Assembly: GCF_013407935.1 (NCBI RefSeq)
Contig: NZ_JACBZU010000006.1
Location: forward strand, 62,001-126,000
Direction: 5' to 3'
Source of the DNA: Allomuricauda sp. ARW1Y1
GTDB taxonomy: Bacteria; Bacteroidota; Bacteroidia; Flavobacteriales; Flavobacteriaceae
Length of the DNA: 64,000 nucleotides
Each line of letters begins with the position of its first letter. Position 1 is the first letter of the stretch. The notes below the pieces were generated by a model. The model was not told where the DNA came from and ran no database searches. It saw only the letters and a program-made list of their open reading frames with translations. Below are positions 25,431 through 33,383 of the stretch, piece after piece. The position numbers and the translations under genes are program-made.

Positions 25431-26255
25431 ATGAAAAAGATTACACTGCTTTTTAGTATCCTTGTCTTAACCGTGTTTGCTGCTTTTGGGCAAAGTTCCA
25501 ACTTTGTAGGGACCTTCATAAACACTTCGGAAAGTATTTCCATACAATTTAAACGGGTGGGCGATGAATATCACGGTATGCTGGCCGCGGTGGGAGCAAG
25601 TTTTGCTATCAGGGCCACGGGTACCGACACTCGGCTGAACGGCCAAATCTACGGTTTGGATGGGCCTGTTCCGTTTGAAGCCAATCTATCCGGTTTGCAA
25701 ATGAGCGTTCGTGCCACGGGATACAATGAACCCTTTTACAAGTATTCTGATCTTCACAATTTGGGCAGTTTCGATTTGACCCCCTACATGAGGGATAATA
25801 GCGGTGTTTCGGGGAATACTATAAATGGAACCCCCAATCCACCATCACCTGTAAACACTGACGGTCAATACCCTGAACTTGACAACCAAGGGTTGCTGAA
25901 CATCATTTCCGGGAGTCAGTTGGTTTTTTACCAGCGTACCTCATACGTAAACGATAGCATGGCCAGTTCCATTACCTATGTGAATTTTTGTGCCAATGGT
26001 ACTTTTTCAATGAACACGGATGGTTCGTTCAGTGTGGAAGGCGATTATGGTGGCAATGCCCAGGGAGCTTCCTACGGAAATAGCTCTGGCACATGGCAAC
26101 TGGTGTCGTACCAAGGTTCACCAGCGGTTTATCTTCAATATTATAACGGTGATACCAGCATAAATCCCTTCAACGAAAACGAGGTAAGGCAGGGAAGATG
26201 GCGGCGAGGAAACACCCAATACGCATTGCAGCGGAACAAAGTCCGCTGCAATTAA
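25431..26255 (+). CDS. Secreted protein of unknown function
   Basis: There are 274 residues from the ATG at 25431, starting with a signal peptide (MKKITLLFSILVLTVFAAFG). The mature part has two blocks: a beta-rich N-terminal block with SIQFKRVGDEYHGM and a C-terminal block of ~130 residues starting LDNQGLLNIISGSQLVFYQRTS and rich in Gly, Ser, Asn and aromatics, ending in a KVRCN tail. Such C-terminal blocks occur in secreted proteins of Bacteroidota without an assigned function. I do not recognise a named family. The gene is 78 bp after the M20 peptidase gene and may belong to the same secreted set. Confidence 0.6.
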   Translation: MKKITLLFSILVLTVFAAFGQSSNFVGTFINTSESISIQFKRVGDEYHGMLAAVGASFAIRATGTDTRLNGQIYGLDGPVPFEANLSGLQMSVRATGYNEPFYKYSDLHNLGSFDLTPYMRDNSGVSGNTINGTPNPPSPVNTDGQYPELDNQGLLNIISGSQLVFYQRTSYVNDSMASSITYVNFCANGTFSMNTDGSFSVEGDYGGNAQGASYGNSSGTWQLVSYQGSPAVYLQYYNGDTSINPFNENEVRQGRWRRGNTQYALQRNKVRCN

Positions 26256-26282
26256 GATTTTTAATGTGAGTAAATAAAGAAA

Positions 26283-27542
26283 TTACTCTCCCATGGCCGC
26301 CGCTACGGCAGCAGAAAGTCTTTTGTAGGTTCCATTTTGCAAGCGTTCCCTGATTGCTGAGAAAGCGTCCAAGGTTTCCTCGATATCTTGCATGGTGTGT
26401 GTTGCGGTTGGAATCAAACGAAGCAAGATTAATCCCTTCGGAATTACGGGATATACCACAATAGAACAGAAAATCCCATGGTTTTCACGCAGATCCTTCA
26501 CCAAGGCCATTGCTTCGGGAATACTACCATTTAAGTAAACGGGAGTAACGCAACTGGTGGTTGTACCAATATCGAACCCTCTCTCCTTTAATCCATTTTG
26601 AAGTGCGTTCACATTTTCCCAAAGCTTTGCTTTAAGCTCTGGCATGGTGCGCAGCATATGTAATCTTTTTAAGGCGCCTTTTACGTAAACCATAGGTAAT
26701 GATTTAGCGAACATTTGCGACCTTAAATTATATTTTAAGTATTCCACAATTTCCTTTTGAGCTGCCACAAAAGCACCGATTCCGGCCATTGACTTGGCGA
26801 AGGTGGCCAAATAAACATCAATATCATCCTGAATGCCTTGCTCCTCGCCTGCTCCGGCCCCTGTTTTACCCAAGGTTCCAAATCCGTGGGCATCATCTAC
26901 CAACAATCGGAACTTGAATTTTTTCTTGAGTGCTACAATCTCCTTAAGGATACCTTGCTCACCGCGCATTCCAAAAACTCCTTCAGAAATTACCAAGATA
27001 CCGCCACCGGTCTCGCTGGCCAGTTTGGTGGCACGCTCCAAATTCTTCTCCAAACTTTCAGCATCGTTATGCTTAAAGGTGAAGCGCTTGCCCATGTGCA
27101 AGCGAACACCATCAATAATACACGCATGGCAATCCACATCGTATACAATGATATCGTCTTTGGAAACTAAGGCATCCACTACGGACATAAATCCTTGGTA
27201 TCCAAAATTGAGCAAATACGCAGCTTCCTTGTTCACGAACTCGGCCAATTCCTTTTCCAATTGTTCGTGATAATCGGTATGGCCGCTCATCATACGTGCG
27301 CCCATAGGATAGGCAGCTCCGTGCTCCATCGCGGCTTCCCCGTCCACTTTCTTGATTTCAGGTAGGTTGGCTAAACCTAGATAGTCATTGATACTCCACG
27401 TTATAACGTCCTTTCCTTGAAACTTCATTCTGTTGGAAATTGGTCCTTCCAACTTGGGAAAAACAAAATAGCCTTCAGCCTGTGAGGCCCATTTTCCCAA
27501 AGGTCCTTTGTTCTCAATGATTCTATCGAATAAATCTCTCAT
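26283..27542 (-). CDS. Alpha-oxoamine synthase, probable cysteate-C-fatty acyltransferase (CapB) or serine palmitoyltransferase
   Basis: The 419-residue PLP enzyme of the alpha-oxoamine synthase family has a PLP-binding DDAHGFG at 216-222 and the Schiff-base lysine in ATFAKSMAGIG (Lys250). These enzymes condense an amino acid with an acyl-CoA or acyl-ACP: serine for sphingolipids, cysteate for capnine-type sulfonolipids, alanine for biotin. The adjacent cysteine-synthase-like gene on the same strand is the reason to prefer cysteate. The gene has its own promoter-like box upstream and is separated from the neighbour by a terminator. The substrate remains inference. Confidence 0.85.
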   Translation of the reverse strand: MRDLFDRIIENKGPLGKWASQAEGYFVFPKLEGPISNRMKFQGKDVITWSINDYLGLANLPEIKKVDGEAAMEHGAAYPMGARMMSGHTDYHEQLEKELAEFVNKEAAYLLNFGYQGFMSVVDALVSKDDIIVYDVDCHACIIDGVRLHMGKRFTFKHNDAESLEKNLERATKLASETGGGILVISEGVFGMRGEQGILKEIVALKKKFKFRLLVDDAHGFGTLGKTGAGAGEEQGIQDDIDVYLATFAKSMAGIGAFVAAQKEIVEYLKYNLRSQMFAKSLPMVYVKGALKRLHMLRTMPELKAKLWENVNALQNGLKERGFDIGTTTSCVTPVYLNGSIPEAMALVKDLRENHGIFCSIVVYPVIPKGLILLRLIPTATHTMQDIEETLDAFSAIRERLQNGTYKRLSAAVAAAMGE

Positions 27543-27565
27543 CTACCTTAATGTTAATTCATCTG

Positions 27566-27573
27566 CAAAAGTA
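27566..27573 (-). promoter_or_regulatory. Candidate -7 box for the alpha-oxoamine synthase gene
   Basis: On the minus strand TACTTTTG fits TAnnTTTG and lies 23 bp before the ATG at 27542. It lies downstream of the terminator at 27612-27642, so the synthase can be transcribed on its own. Confidence 0.4.
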
Positions 27574-27611
27574 TAGATTTTTACGAACCTTGCATAACGA
27601 AATTTTCAGAT

Positions 27612-27642
27612 AAAAAAAACGGCGATGAAATTTCATCGCCGT
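27612..27642 (-). terminator. Terminator after the cysteate-synthase-like gene
   Basis: CGGCGATGAAATTTCATCGCCG is a perfect 22-base palindrome at 27621-27642, preceded by an eight-base A run which on the minus strand becomes the T run. It lies 25 bp after the stop of the gene at 27668-28708. Confidence 0.85.
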
Positions 27643-27667
27643 AGTTGAGGTATTATCGGGTACTGGT

Positions 27668-28708
27668 TTATTTAATATACTTGATTTCCTCGGGTACTTC
27701 GGCGTTCTGGATATCAAAGAAGCCTTGATTTTCCATCCATTCGTTACTGTAAACTTTGCTCATGTACCTGGAACCGTGGTCTGGGAAAACTACCACCACA
27801 TTGCTATCTTCGGTAAATTCTCCTTCGGTATTCAACTGGTACAGGGCTTGGGTCGCTGCACCACTGGTGTAACCGGCGAAAATACCTTCGGTATGGGCCA
27901 ATTTGCGGGCCATGTGCGCACTTTCACCATCGGTTACCTTTACATATCTGTCAATGGCATTGAAATCGGTGGCGGCAGGTATCAAGTTTTTACCTAAGCC
28001 TTCAATTCGGTACGGATATACTTCGTTGTGGTCGAATTCCCCTGTTTCGTGATATTTTTTCAAAACGGAACCGTATGCATCAACACCCAAAACCTTGATG
28101 TTGGGGTTTTGCTCTTTCAGATAGCGCGCAATTCCTGAAATAGTCCCTCCTGTTCCGCTACATGCTACCAAATGGGTAATTTGACCATTGGTCTGCTCCC
28201 AAATTTCAGGTCCAGTGCTGGAATAATGGGCATCAATATTGAGCTCATTAAAATATTGGTTGATGTATATGGAATTTGGTGTTTCACTATGCAAACGTTT
28301 GGCCACCTCGTAGTAGGAACGGGGGTCATCTGCGCTCACGTGCGCTGGACATACATAAACATTGGCTCCCATGGAACGCAACATATCTATTTTGTCAGGT
28401 GATGACTTTGAACTTACGGCCAAAATGCACTTATACCCTTTCACGATACTTACCATGGCCAGGCTAAAGCCTGTATTCCCTGAGGTAGTCTCAATAATGG
28501 TGCTGCCAGGCTTTAAGATGCCTTTTCGCTCCGCCTCCTCGATGATATGAATCGCAATTCTATCTTTTGCCGAATGTCCCGGATTGAAACATTCCAATTT
28601 GGCATAGAAGTTTCCGGTTAGGGGGGCAGTAATTCTGTTTAGCTTAACTAAGGGGGTACTTCCAATTAGGTCTAGGATATTGCTGTGCGCATTTATCTGT
28701 TTCTTCAT
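27668..28708 (-). CDS. Cysteine-synthase-family PLP enzyme, probable cysteate synthase (CapA-like)
   Basis: The 346-residue beta-family PLP enzyme has the PLP lysine in NPGHSAKDR (Lys48), the substrate loop TTSGNTG at 74-80 and the phosphate-binding SGTGGT at 184-189. Close relatives are CysK, CysM, cystathionine beta-synthase and cysteate synthase, which uses O-phosphoserine plus sulfite. The size is slightly above typical CysK, and the C-terminal tail ([15 protein letters not shown]) is unlike standard CysK. Position next to the alpha-oxoamine synthase favours cysteate synthase in capnine synthesis, as established for Capnocytophaga CapA/CapB. An ordinary cysteine synthase cannot be excluded from sequence alone. 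Confidence 0.85.
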   Translation of the reverse strand: MKKQINAHSNILDLIGSTPLVKLNRITAPLTGNFYAKLECFNPGHSAKDRIAIHIIEEAERKGILKPGSTIIETTSGNTGFSLAMVSIVKGYKCILAVSSKSSPDKIDMLRSMGANVYVCPAHVSADDPRSYYEVAKRLHSETPNSIYINQYFNELNIDAHYSSTGPEIWEQTNGQITHLVACSGTGGTISGIARYLKEQNPNIKVLGVDAYGSVLKKYHETGEFDHNEVYPYRIEGLGKNLIPAATDFNAIDRYVKVTDGESAHMARKLAHTEGIFAGYTSGAATQALYQLNTEGEFTEDSNVVVVFPDHGSRYMSKVYSNEWMENQGFFDIQNAEVPEEIKYIK

Positions 28709-28780
28709 AACTGGTATTAGGTAGGGAACAACACCTTTAAAGATAAGGCATTTGTTCGGTGCAAATGTAACATTTTATTT

Positions 28781-30919
28781 TTAAAGGGCTTTTCCTTCCA
28801 AGTCCAAAATGAACGCATATTCCTTTGCCGTTTCCTTCAAAGCCTCAAAACGGCCCGATGCCCCGCCATGTCCTGCATCCATATTGGTATCCAAAAACAG
28901 GAGGTTGTTATCTGTTTTGTATTCTCTTAATTTGGCCACCCATTTGGCAGGCTCCCAGTACTGTACTTGGGAATCGTGCAAGCCCGTGGAGACGTACATA
29001 TGCGGATATGCCTTGGCCTCCACATTATCGTATGGCGAATAGGATTTCATATAATCATAATATTCCTTTTCGTTCGGATTTCCCCATTCGTCATACTCGC
29101 CCGTGGTCAATGGAATGGTATCGTCCAACATGGTGGTGACCACATCCACAAAAGGTACCGCAGCAATGATACCATGATAAAGTTCCGGCTCCATATTGAT
29201 GATGGCTCCCATCAAAAGTCCACCGGCAGAACCACCCATGGCATATAAATGCTCGGAACTGGTATATTTTTGTTCTATCAAAAATTTACTGACATCAATG
29301 AAATCGGTGAAGGTATTTTTTTTCTGCAATAATTTTCCATCCTCGTACCAAGGTCTTCCCAAATATTCGCCGCCACGCACGTGTGCGATGGCATAAATAA
29401 AGCCACGATCCAACAAACTCAATCGAATGGATGAAAAATAGGGGTCCATGGTAGCTCCATAGGAACCATATCCATATTGCAACAACGGACTGGTACCATC
29501 CAAAGGAGTATCCTTGCGATAGATAACGGAAATGGGTACTTTTTTACCATCCCTTGCGGTAGCCCATAACCGCTCTGTTTTGTAGTTGTTCTTGTCGAAT
29601 TTGCCTCCCAAGACTTCTTGCTGCTTCATAACAGTCTTGGTTCGTGTTTCCATGTCAAAATCAATAACGGCGTAAGGCTCGCCCATTTCATTGTAGTAAT
29701 ACCGAAGCACTTTGGTATCAAAATCCAAATTCACCGAAGGTCCTGCTACATAGGTTTCGCTTTCAAAAGGCAAATAATAACTGTCTGAACCGTCCCATTT
29801 GGCAATTTTCATTTGGCTGAGCCCGTTCCTGCGTTCGGTGACCACATAATAGTCCCTGAAAATTTCAACATCTTCCAACAATACCTCTTCATCATGCGGA
29901 ATAAATTCTTCCCAATGTTCTGATGAGGTGTTGTTTTCACTCGTTTTCATCAATTTAAAGTTGGTCGCACCATCCCTATTCGTCAACACATAAAAATCAC
30001 CCTCAAAATGGGAAATGGAATATTCCACTCCTTTTTCACGTGGCGAAAACACCTTGAATTTTCCATTGGGATCATCGGCATCCAAAAAGCGATATTCGGA
30101 AGTAAGCGTGCTACTGGAACCGATAACGATATAATCACGGGATTTGGTCTTGTACACGAAAGTGTTGTAAGTGGAATCCTTTTCGTGAAAAACCAGCTCA
30201 TCTTCATCAGATGAGGTACCCAAAACATGCTTAAAAATTTTATCTGACCGAAGGGTTACCGGATCTTTTTTGGTGTAGAAAAGCGTTTTGTTATCGTTGG
30301 CCCAGACGGAACTTCCGGTAGTGTTCTCAATGATATCCGGGAATATTTCGCCCGATTCCAAGTTCTTTATTTGAATATTGTATTGCCTTCTGGATATGGT
30401 ATCCGTTCCAAAGGAAGCCAATTTGTTATCTGGACTGATGGAAACGCCCCGAAGGTTGAAATATTCGTGTCCTTCGGCCATTTGGTTGCAATCGAACAAC
30501 AACTCTTCTTCGGCATCCAAGCTCCCCTTTTTTCTGGAATAAATGGGATACTCTTTGCCTTCTTCGTAACGGGTAATGTACCAAAACCCGTCCAATTGAT
30601 AAGGAACGGATTCATCATCTTCTTTGATTCGGGCCTTCATTTCCTGAAAAAGTTCCTCCTGGAATTTTTGGGTATGGGCGGTCATTTTTTGGAAATAGTC
30701 GTTTTCCGCATTCAGGTAATCGAGCACCTGTTGGTCTTCCCTATTGTTCATCCAATAGTAGTCATCGATTCTGACATCACCGTGTTTTTCGAGCTTTGTT
30801 GGATGCTTTGGGGCTACAGGCGGAGTAATATTCATGGCTTCGTCTTTGTTGTTCTTGCAAGCGGTGGCAAAAATAAGGCATAAAACCAGAACAGATATTC
30901 TTGAAATCATTTGTTTCAT
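28781..30919 (-). CDS. S9 family peptidase, oligopeptidase B-like lipoprotein
   Basis: There are 712 residues from the ATG at 30919 (an upstream TTG adds six residues and is not used). The N-terminus is a lipoprotein signal with the lipobox ATAC. An N-terminal seven-bladed propeller is followed by the alpha/beta-hydrolase domain. That domain has the nucleophile elbow GGSAGG, an Asp in a TGLHDSQVQYWEP segment and a His in DAGHGGASGR. It looks like oligopeptidase B (protease II), which cleaves peptides after basic residues. As a lipoprotein it acts in the periplasm or at the surface. Confidence 0.92.
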   Translation of the reverse strand: MKQMISRISVLVLCLIFATACKNNKDEAMNITPPVAPKHPTKLEKHGDVRIDDYYWMNNREDQQVLDYLNAENDYFQKMTAHTQKFQEELFQEMKARIKEDDESVPYQLDGFWYITRYEEGKEYPIYSRKKGSLDAEEELLFDCNQMAEGHEYFNLRGVSISPDNKLASFGTDTISRRQYNIQIKNLESGEIFPDIIENTTGSSVWANDNKTLFYTKKDPVTLRSDKIFKHVLGTSSDEDELVFHEKDSTYNTFVYKTKSRDYIVIGSSSTLTSEYRFLDADDPNGKFKVFSPREKGVEYSISHFEGDFYVLTNRDGATNFKLMKTSENNTSSEHWEEFIPHDEEVLLEDVEIFRDYYVVTERRNGLSQMKIAKWDGSDSYYLPFESETYVAGPSVNLDFDTKVLRYYYNEMGEPYAVIDFDMETRTKTVMKQQEVLGGKFDKNNYKTERLWATARDGKKVPISVIYRKDTPLDGTSPLLQYGYGSYGATMDPYFSSIRLSLLDRGFIYAIAHVRGGEYLGRPWYEDGKLLQKKNTFTDFIDVSKFLIEQKYTSSEHLYAMGGSAGGLLMGAIINMEPELYHGIIAAVPFVDVVTTMLDDTIPLTTGEYDEWGNPNEKEYYDYMKSYSPYDNVEAKAYPHMYVSTGLHDSQVQYWEPAKWVAKLREYKTDNNLLFLDTNMDAGHGGASGRFEALKETAKEYAFILDLEGKAL

Positions 30920-31021
30920 GGAAAGTGTTTTGGCCAATTTACTACTTTTGTCCTTACGTTTGACAAATAGTAAAGCACGGCTTGTTTTGATAGTGAACGG
31001 ACAAGCGAAAATTGTAAAGAT

Positions 31022-31348
31022 ATGTTTGGAGATTTAATGGGAATGATGGGCAAAATCAAAGAGACCCAAAAGAAAGTGGAAGCAACCAAGGAACGATTGC
31101 ATACGGTAATGATCGATGAGGCGTCCTCTGATGGATTGCTCAAAGTGACCTTGACGGCGAATCGTGAGATTAAATCCATCAGTATTGACGATTCTTTATT
31201 GGAAGACAAGGAACAACTGGAGGATTATTTGGTGTTAACCCTAAATAAAGCCATTGAAAAGGCTACTAAAATTAATGAAGCTGAATTGGCGGCTGTAGCC
31301 AAGGAAGGCATGCCCAACATTCCGGGAATGGATGCTTTTATGAAATAA
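31022..31348 (+). CDS. YbaB/EbfC family nucleoid-associated protein
   Basis: The 108-residue product opens with [26 protein letters not shown], the YbaB helix, followed by the strand [19 protein letters not shown] and a C-terminal helix. Members bind DNA as dimers and are nucleoid-associated. It is divergent from the oligopeptidase gene and faces the repeat array 48 bp downstream. Confidence 0.9.
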   Translation: MFGDLMGMMGKIKETQKKVEATKERLHTVMIDEASSDGLLKVTLTANREIKSISIDDSLLEDKEQLEDYLVLTLNKAIEKATKINEAELAAVAKEGMPNIPGMDAFMK

Positions 31349-31395
31349 TCGTCGTGAGATATTAGTATTGAGACACTAGATTTTAGAATTCAGTC

Positions 31396-31519
31396 GTACG
31401 TTCGAGTGTTTCCGGAGGAAATGTATCGAGAACCTTTTACTACAATACTTTTTTGATCACAAGAAAACAAATACACTTCTCGATACAATTTTGGCTTCGC
31501 CCAAACCACTCGAAGTGAC
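31396..31519. repeat. Cloverleaf palindromic element, copy 1 (124 bp)
   Basis: The ends pair as GTACGTTCGAGTG and CACTCGAAGTGAC (with mismatches). Inside, a hairpin TTTCC-GGA-GGAAA, an inner stem GTATCGAGAA/TTCTCGATAC and a second hairpin around GGC-TTC-GCC follow in order. The second hairpin has one mismatch. Copy 2 begins exactly 140 bp further on. Confidence 0.85.
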
Positions 31520-31535
31520 CAACCAATAATATCAT

Positions 31536-31659
31536 GTCAGTTCGAGTGTTTCCGAAGGAAACGTATCAAGAACTTTTTACTGCAACACTTTTTTAATCAC
31601 AAGGGGACAAATACACTTCTCGATACACTTTTGGCTTCGCCAAAACCACTCGAAGTGAC
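31536..31659. repeat. Cloverleaf palindromic element, copy 2 (124 bp)
   Basis: Starts GTCAGTTCGAGTG and ends CACTCGAAGTGAC, a 12/13 inverted repeat. It contains the hairpin TTTCC-GAA-GGAAA and the hairpin TTTTGGC-TTC-GCCAAAA. The inner stem has one change (GTATCAAGAA). The core between the inner arms is close to copy 1. The next left end starts 140 bp later. Confidence 0.85.
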
Positions 31660-31675
31660 AATTCAGCCCTATCAT

Positions 31676-31714
31676 GTCAGTTCGAGTATTTCCGGAGGAA
31701 ATGTATCGAGAACC
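31676..31714. repeat. Palindromic element copy 3, left half only, abutting the GIY-YIG gene
   Basis: GTCAGTTCGAGTA, then TTTCC-GGA-GGAAA, then GTATCGAGAACC. It stops 2 bp before the stop codon of the GIY-YIG gene. A TTCTCGATA (32024-32032) 13 bp beyond the start codon of that gene may be the rest of the inner stem, with a decayed right end after it. Confidence 0.75.
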
Positions 31715-31716
31715 AA

Positions 31717-32010
31717 TCATTTTTTGAAGCTTTTCTTTGATAAATTAGGAAGTTTGTCAAATTCACCTGCTATTAAAGCTTGTTTTTTACTTTTAGACCA
31801 TTTTTTGATTTGCTTTTCCGTGAGAATAGCCTTGTTCGGGTCTGTAAATTCACAATAATAAACCAACTCTACAGGTCTCCTGGAATACGTGTAGCTATTT
31901 TGATATTTTCCTTGTTGATGAGATTCCAACCTACCCGTTAAATCCGAAGTTATTCCAGTATAAAACGTATTGTCAGAGCATTGTAGGATATACACAAAAT
32001 AGGTTATCAT
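31717..32010 (-). CDS. GIY-YIG nuclease (URI-type) embedded in the repeat array
   Basis: The 97-residue single-domain protein has the GIY-YIG core: FVYILQC, then FYTGIT (residues 16-21), Arg27 and His31, and the catalytic Glu65 in LTEKQIKKWSKSKKQALI, the typical end of the small URI-type (COG2827) group. The coding sequence looks more AT-rich than its neighbours. It is flanked directly by halves of the palindromic element, with its 3' end 2 bp from one half. The family cuts DNA; what the small bacterial members do is largely unknown. Size is normal for the group. Confidence 0.9.
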   Translation of the reverse strand: MITYFVYILQCSDNTFYTGITSDLTGRLESHQQGKYQNSYTYSRRPVELVYYCEFTDPNKAILTEKQIKKWSKSKKQALIAGEFDKLPNLSKKSFKK

Positions 32011-32081
32011 TATGGTTGCTAATTTCTCGATAGAACTTGGGATTTTCTAAAATAGTTAAAATAATCATTCCGAGGAATCGT

Positions 32082-32204
32082 GTCAGTTCGAGTGTTTCCA
32101 AAGGAAATGTATCGAGAACCTTTTAATAAAAACCCTCTTTCAAGATGCGGACAAAAAACACTTCTCGATACACTTTTGACTTCGTCAAAACCACTCGAAG
32201 TGAC
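32082..32204. repeat. Palindromic element copy 4 (123 bp)
   Basis: Ends GTCAGTTCGAGTG and CACTCGAAGTGAC. The left hairpin is TTTCC-AAA-GGAAA. The right hairpin reads TTTTGAC-TTC-GTCAAAA: compared with the other copies one base pair is changed on both sides (G-C to A-T), a compensatory change. The core differs from copies 1-2 and contains a CCCTCTTTC...GATGCGGAC stretch shared with copy 5. Confidence 0.85.
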
Positions 32205-32220
32205 CAACCGGCAATATCAT

Positions 32221-32342
32221 GTCAGTTCGAGTGTTTCCGAAGGAAATGTATCGAGAACCTTTTTATGAAAACCCTCTTTCATGATGCGGACAAAAACACT
32301 TCTCGATACAATTTTGGCTCCGCCAAAACCACTCGAAGTGAC
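32221..32342. repeat. Palindromic element copy 5 (122 bp)
   Basis: Same end and hairpin plan as copy 4 and nearly the same core; the right hairpin loop is TCC instead of TTC. It starts 139 bp after copy 4 and ends 8 bp before the stop codon of the threonine aldolase gene, so it could also serve as a terminator for that gene. Confidence 0.85.
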
Positions 32343-32349
32343 CATACGA

Positions 32350-33375
32350 TCATCCTATACTTTTCAAAACCTTTAAGAAATGCTGGTGCATGTCATCGGT
32401 GTAATCCAAATGGGTGACTATCCGCAGTTTGCCCTGACCCATCCCAATGATGGAGACCTTATTTTTGGTCAATTGCTCCAAAAATGCTTCGGATGACATT
32501 TTATGCTCGTTGATTTCAAAAATGATGATATTGGTCTCGATGGGCTCCACCTTTTTGATAAAATCCAGGGTCTGGAGTACCTCGCCTATTTCTTTCGCCT
32601 TTTGATGGTCTTCCGCTAGTCGGTCTATATTGTTGTCCAAAGCATAGATGCCAGCGGCCGCCAAATAGCCTGATTGGCGCATACCTCCCCCAAAAACTTT
32701 TCGGATGCGAAGCGCTTTGTCGATATGGTCCTGACTCCCCACCAATACAGAGCCAACAGGGCACCCCATACCCTTGCTCAAACATACACTAATGGTATCG
32801 AACAACGAGCCGTAGGCTTTTGGGTCTTCTCCTTTTTTCACCAAAGCGTTCCAAAGTCGGGCACCATCCAAATGGTATTTTAGATTGTGCTTATCACAAA
32901 CGCTGCGGATTTTCCTCAATTCCTCAAAATCCCAACAGGCTCCGCCTCCTTTGTTGGTGGTATTCTCGATACAGACCAAAGTGGTCAATGGGCTGTGATA
33001 AAAATCTGGTGGATTGATGGAGGCTTCCACCTGTTCGGCCGTCATCATACCGCGATGGCCGTCCACCAACTTACAGGAAACCCCGCTGTTAAAGCTTACA
33101 CCTCCTCCCTCGTAATTATAGATATGGGCATACTTGTCACAAATCAGCTGATCTCCGGGCTGGGTATGTAGTTTTATTGCTGTTTGATTGGTCATAGTGC
33201 CACTGGGAAAAAAGAGCGCAGCTTCCATCCCAAAATAATCGGCAACCTTGGCTTCCAGTTCATTGACCGTAGGGTCGTTTTTAAACACATCGTCCCCTAC
33301 TTTTGCATTCATCATGGCCTCCAACATTCCTGCCGAAGGTCGAGTGACCGTGTCACTTATTAAGTTTATTTCCAT
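32350..33375 (-). CDS. Threonine aldolase-family PLP enzyme (GntG/LtaE type)
   Basis: The 341-residue fold-type I PLP enzyme starts INLISDTVTRPSAGMLEAM, with MMNAKVGDDVFKNDPTVNELE and LHLDGARLWNA-like residues (YHLDGARLWNALV). The PLP lysine is in SVCLSKGMGCPVGS. It cleaves threonine or allo-threonine to glycine and acetaldehyde. It is 8 bp downstream of the metalloprotease gene on the same strand, so the two are probably co-transcribed. Confidence 0.93.
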   Translation of the reverse strand: MEINLISDTVTRPSAGMLEAMMNAKVGDDVFKNDPTVNELEAKVADYFGMEAALFFPSGTMTNQTAIKLHTQPGDQLICDKYAHIYNYEGGGVSFNSGVSCKLVDGHRGMMTAEQVEASINPPDFYHSPLTTLVCIENTTNKGGGACWDFEELRKIRSVCDKHNLKYHLDGARLWNALVKKGEDPKAYGSLFDTISVCLSKGMGCPVGSVLVGSQDHIDKALRIRKVFGGGMRQSGYLAAAGIYALDNNIDRLAEDHQKAKEIGEVLQTLDFIKKVEPIETNIIIFEINEHKMSSEAFLEQLTKNKVSIIGMGQGKLRIVTHLDYTDDMHQHFLKVLKSIG

Positions 33376-33383
33376 AAAATTGT

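Noticed and set aside
31396..32342. CRISPR-like array
   Set aside because: The repeats are ~123 bp with their own palindromic ends and conserved intervals. There are no short uniform repeats with unique spacers, and no cas genes nearby.
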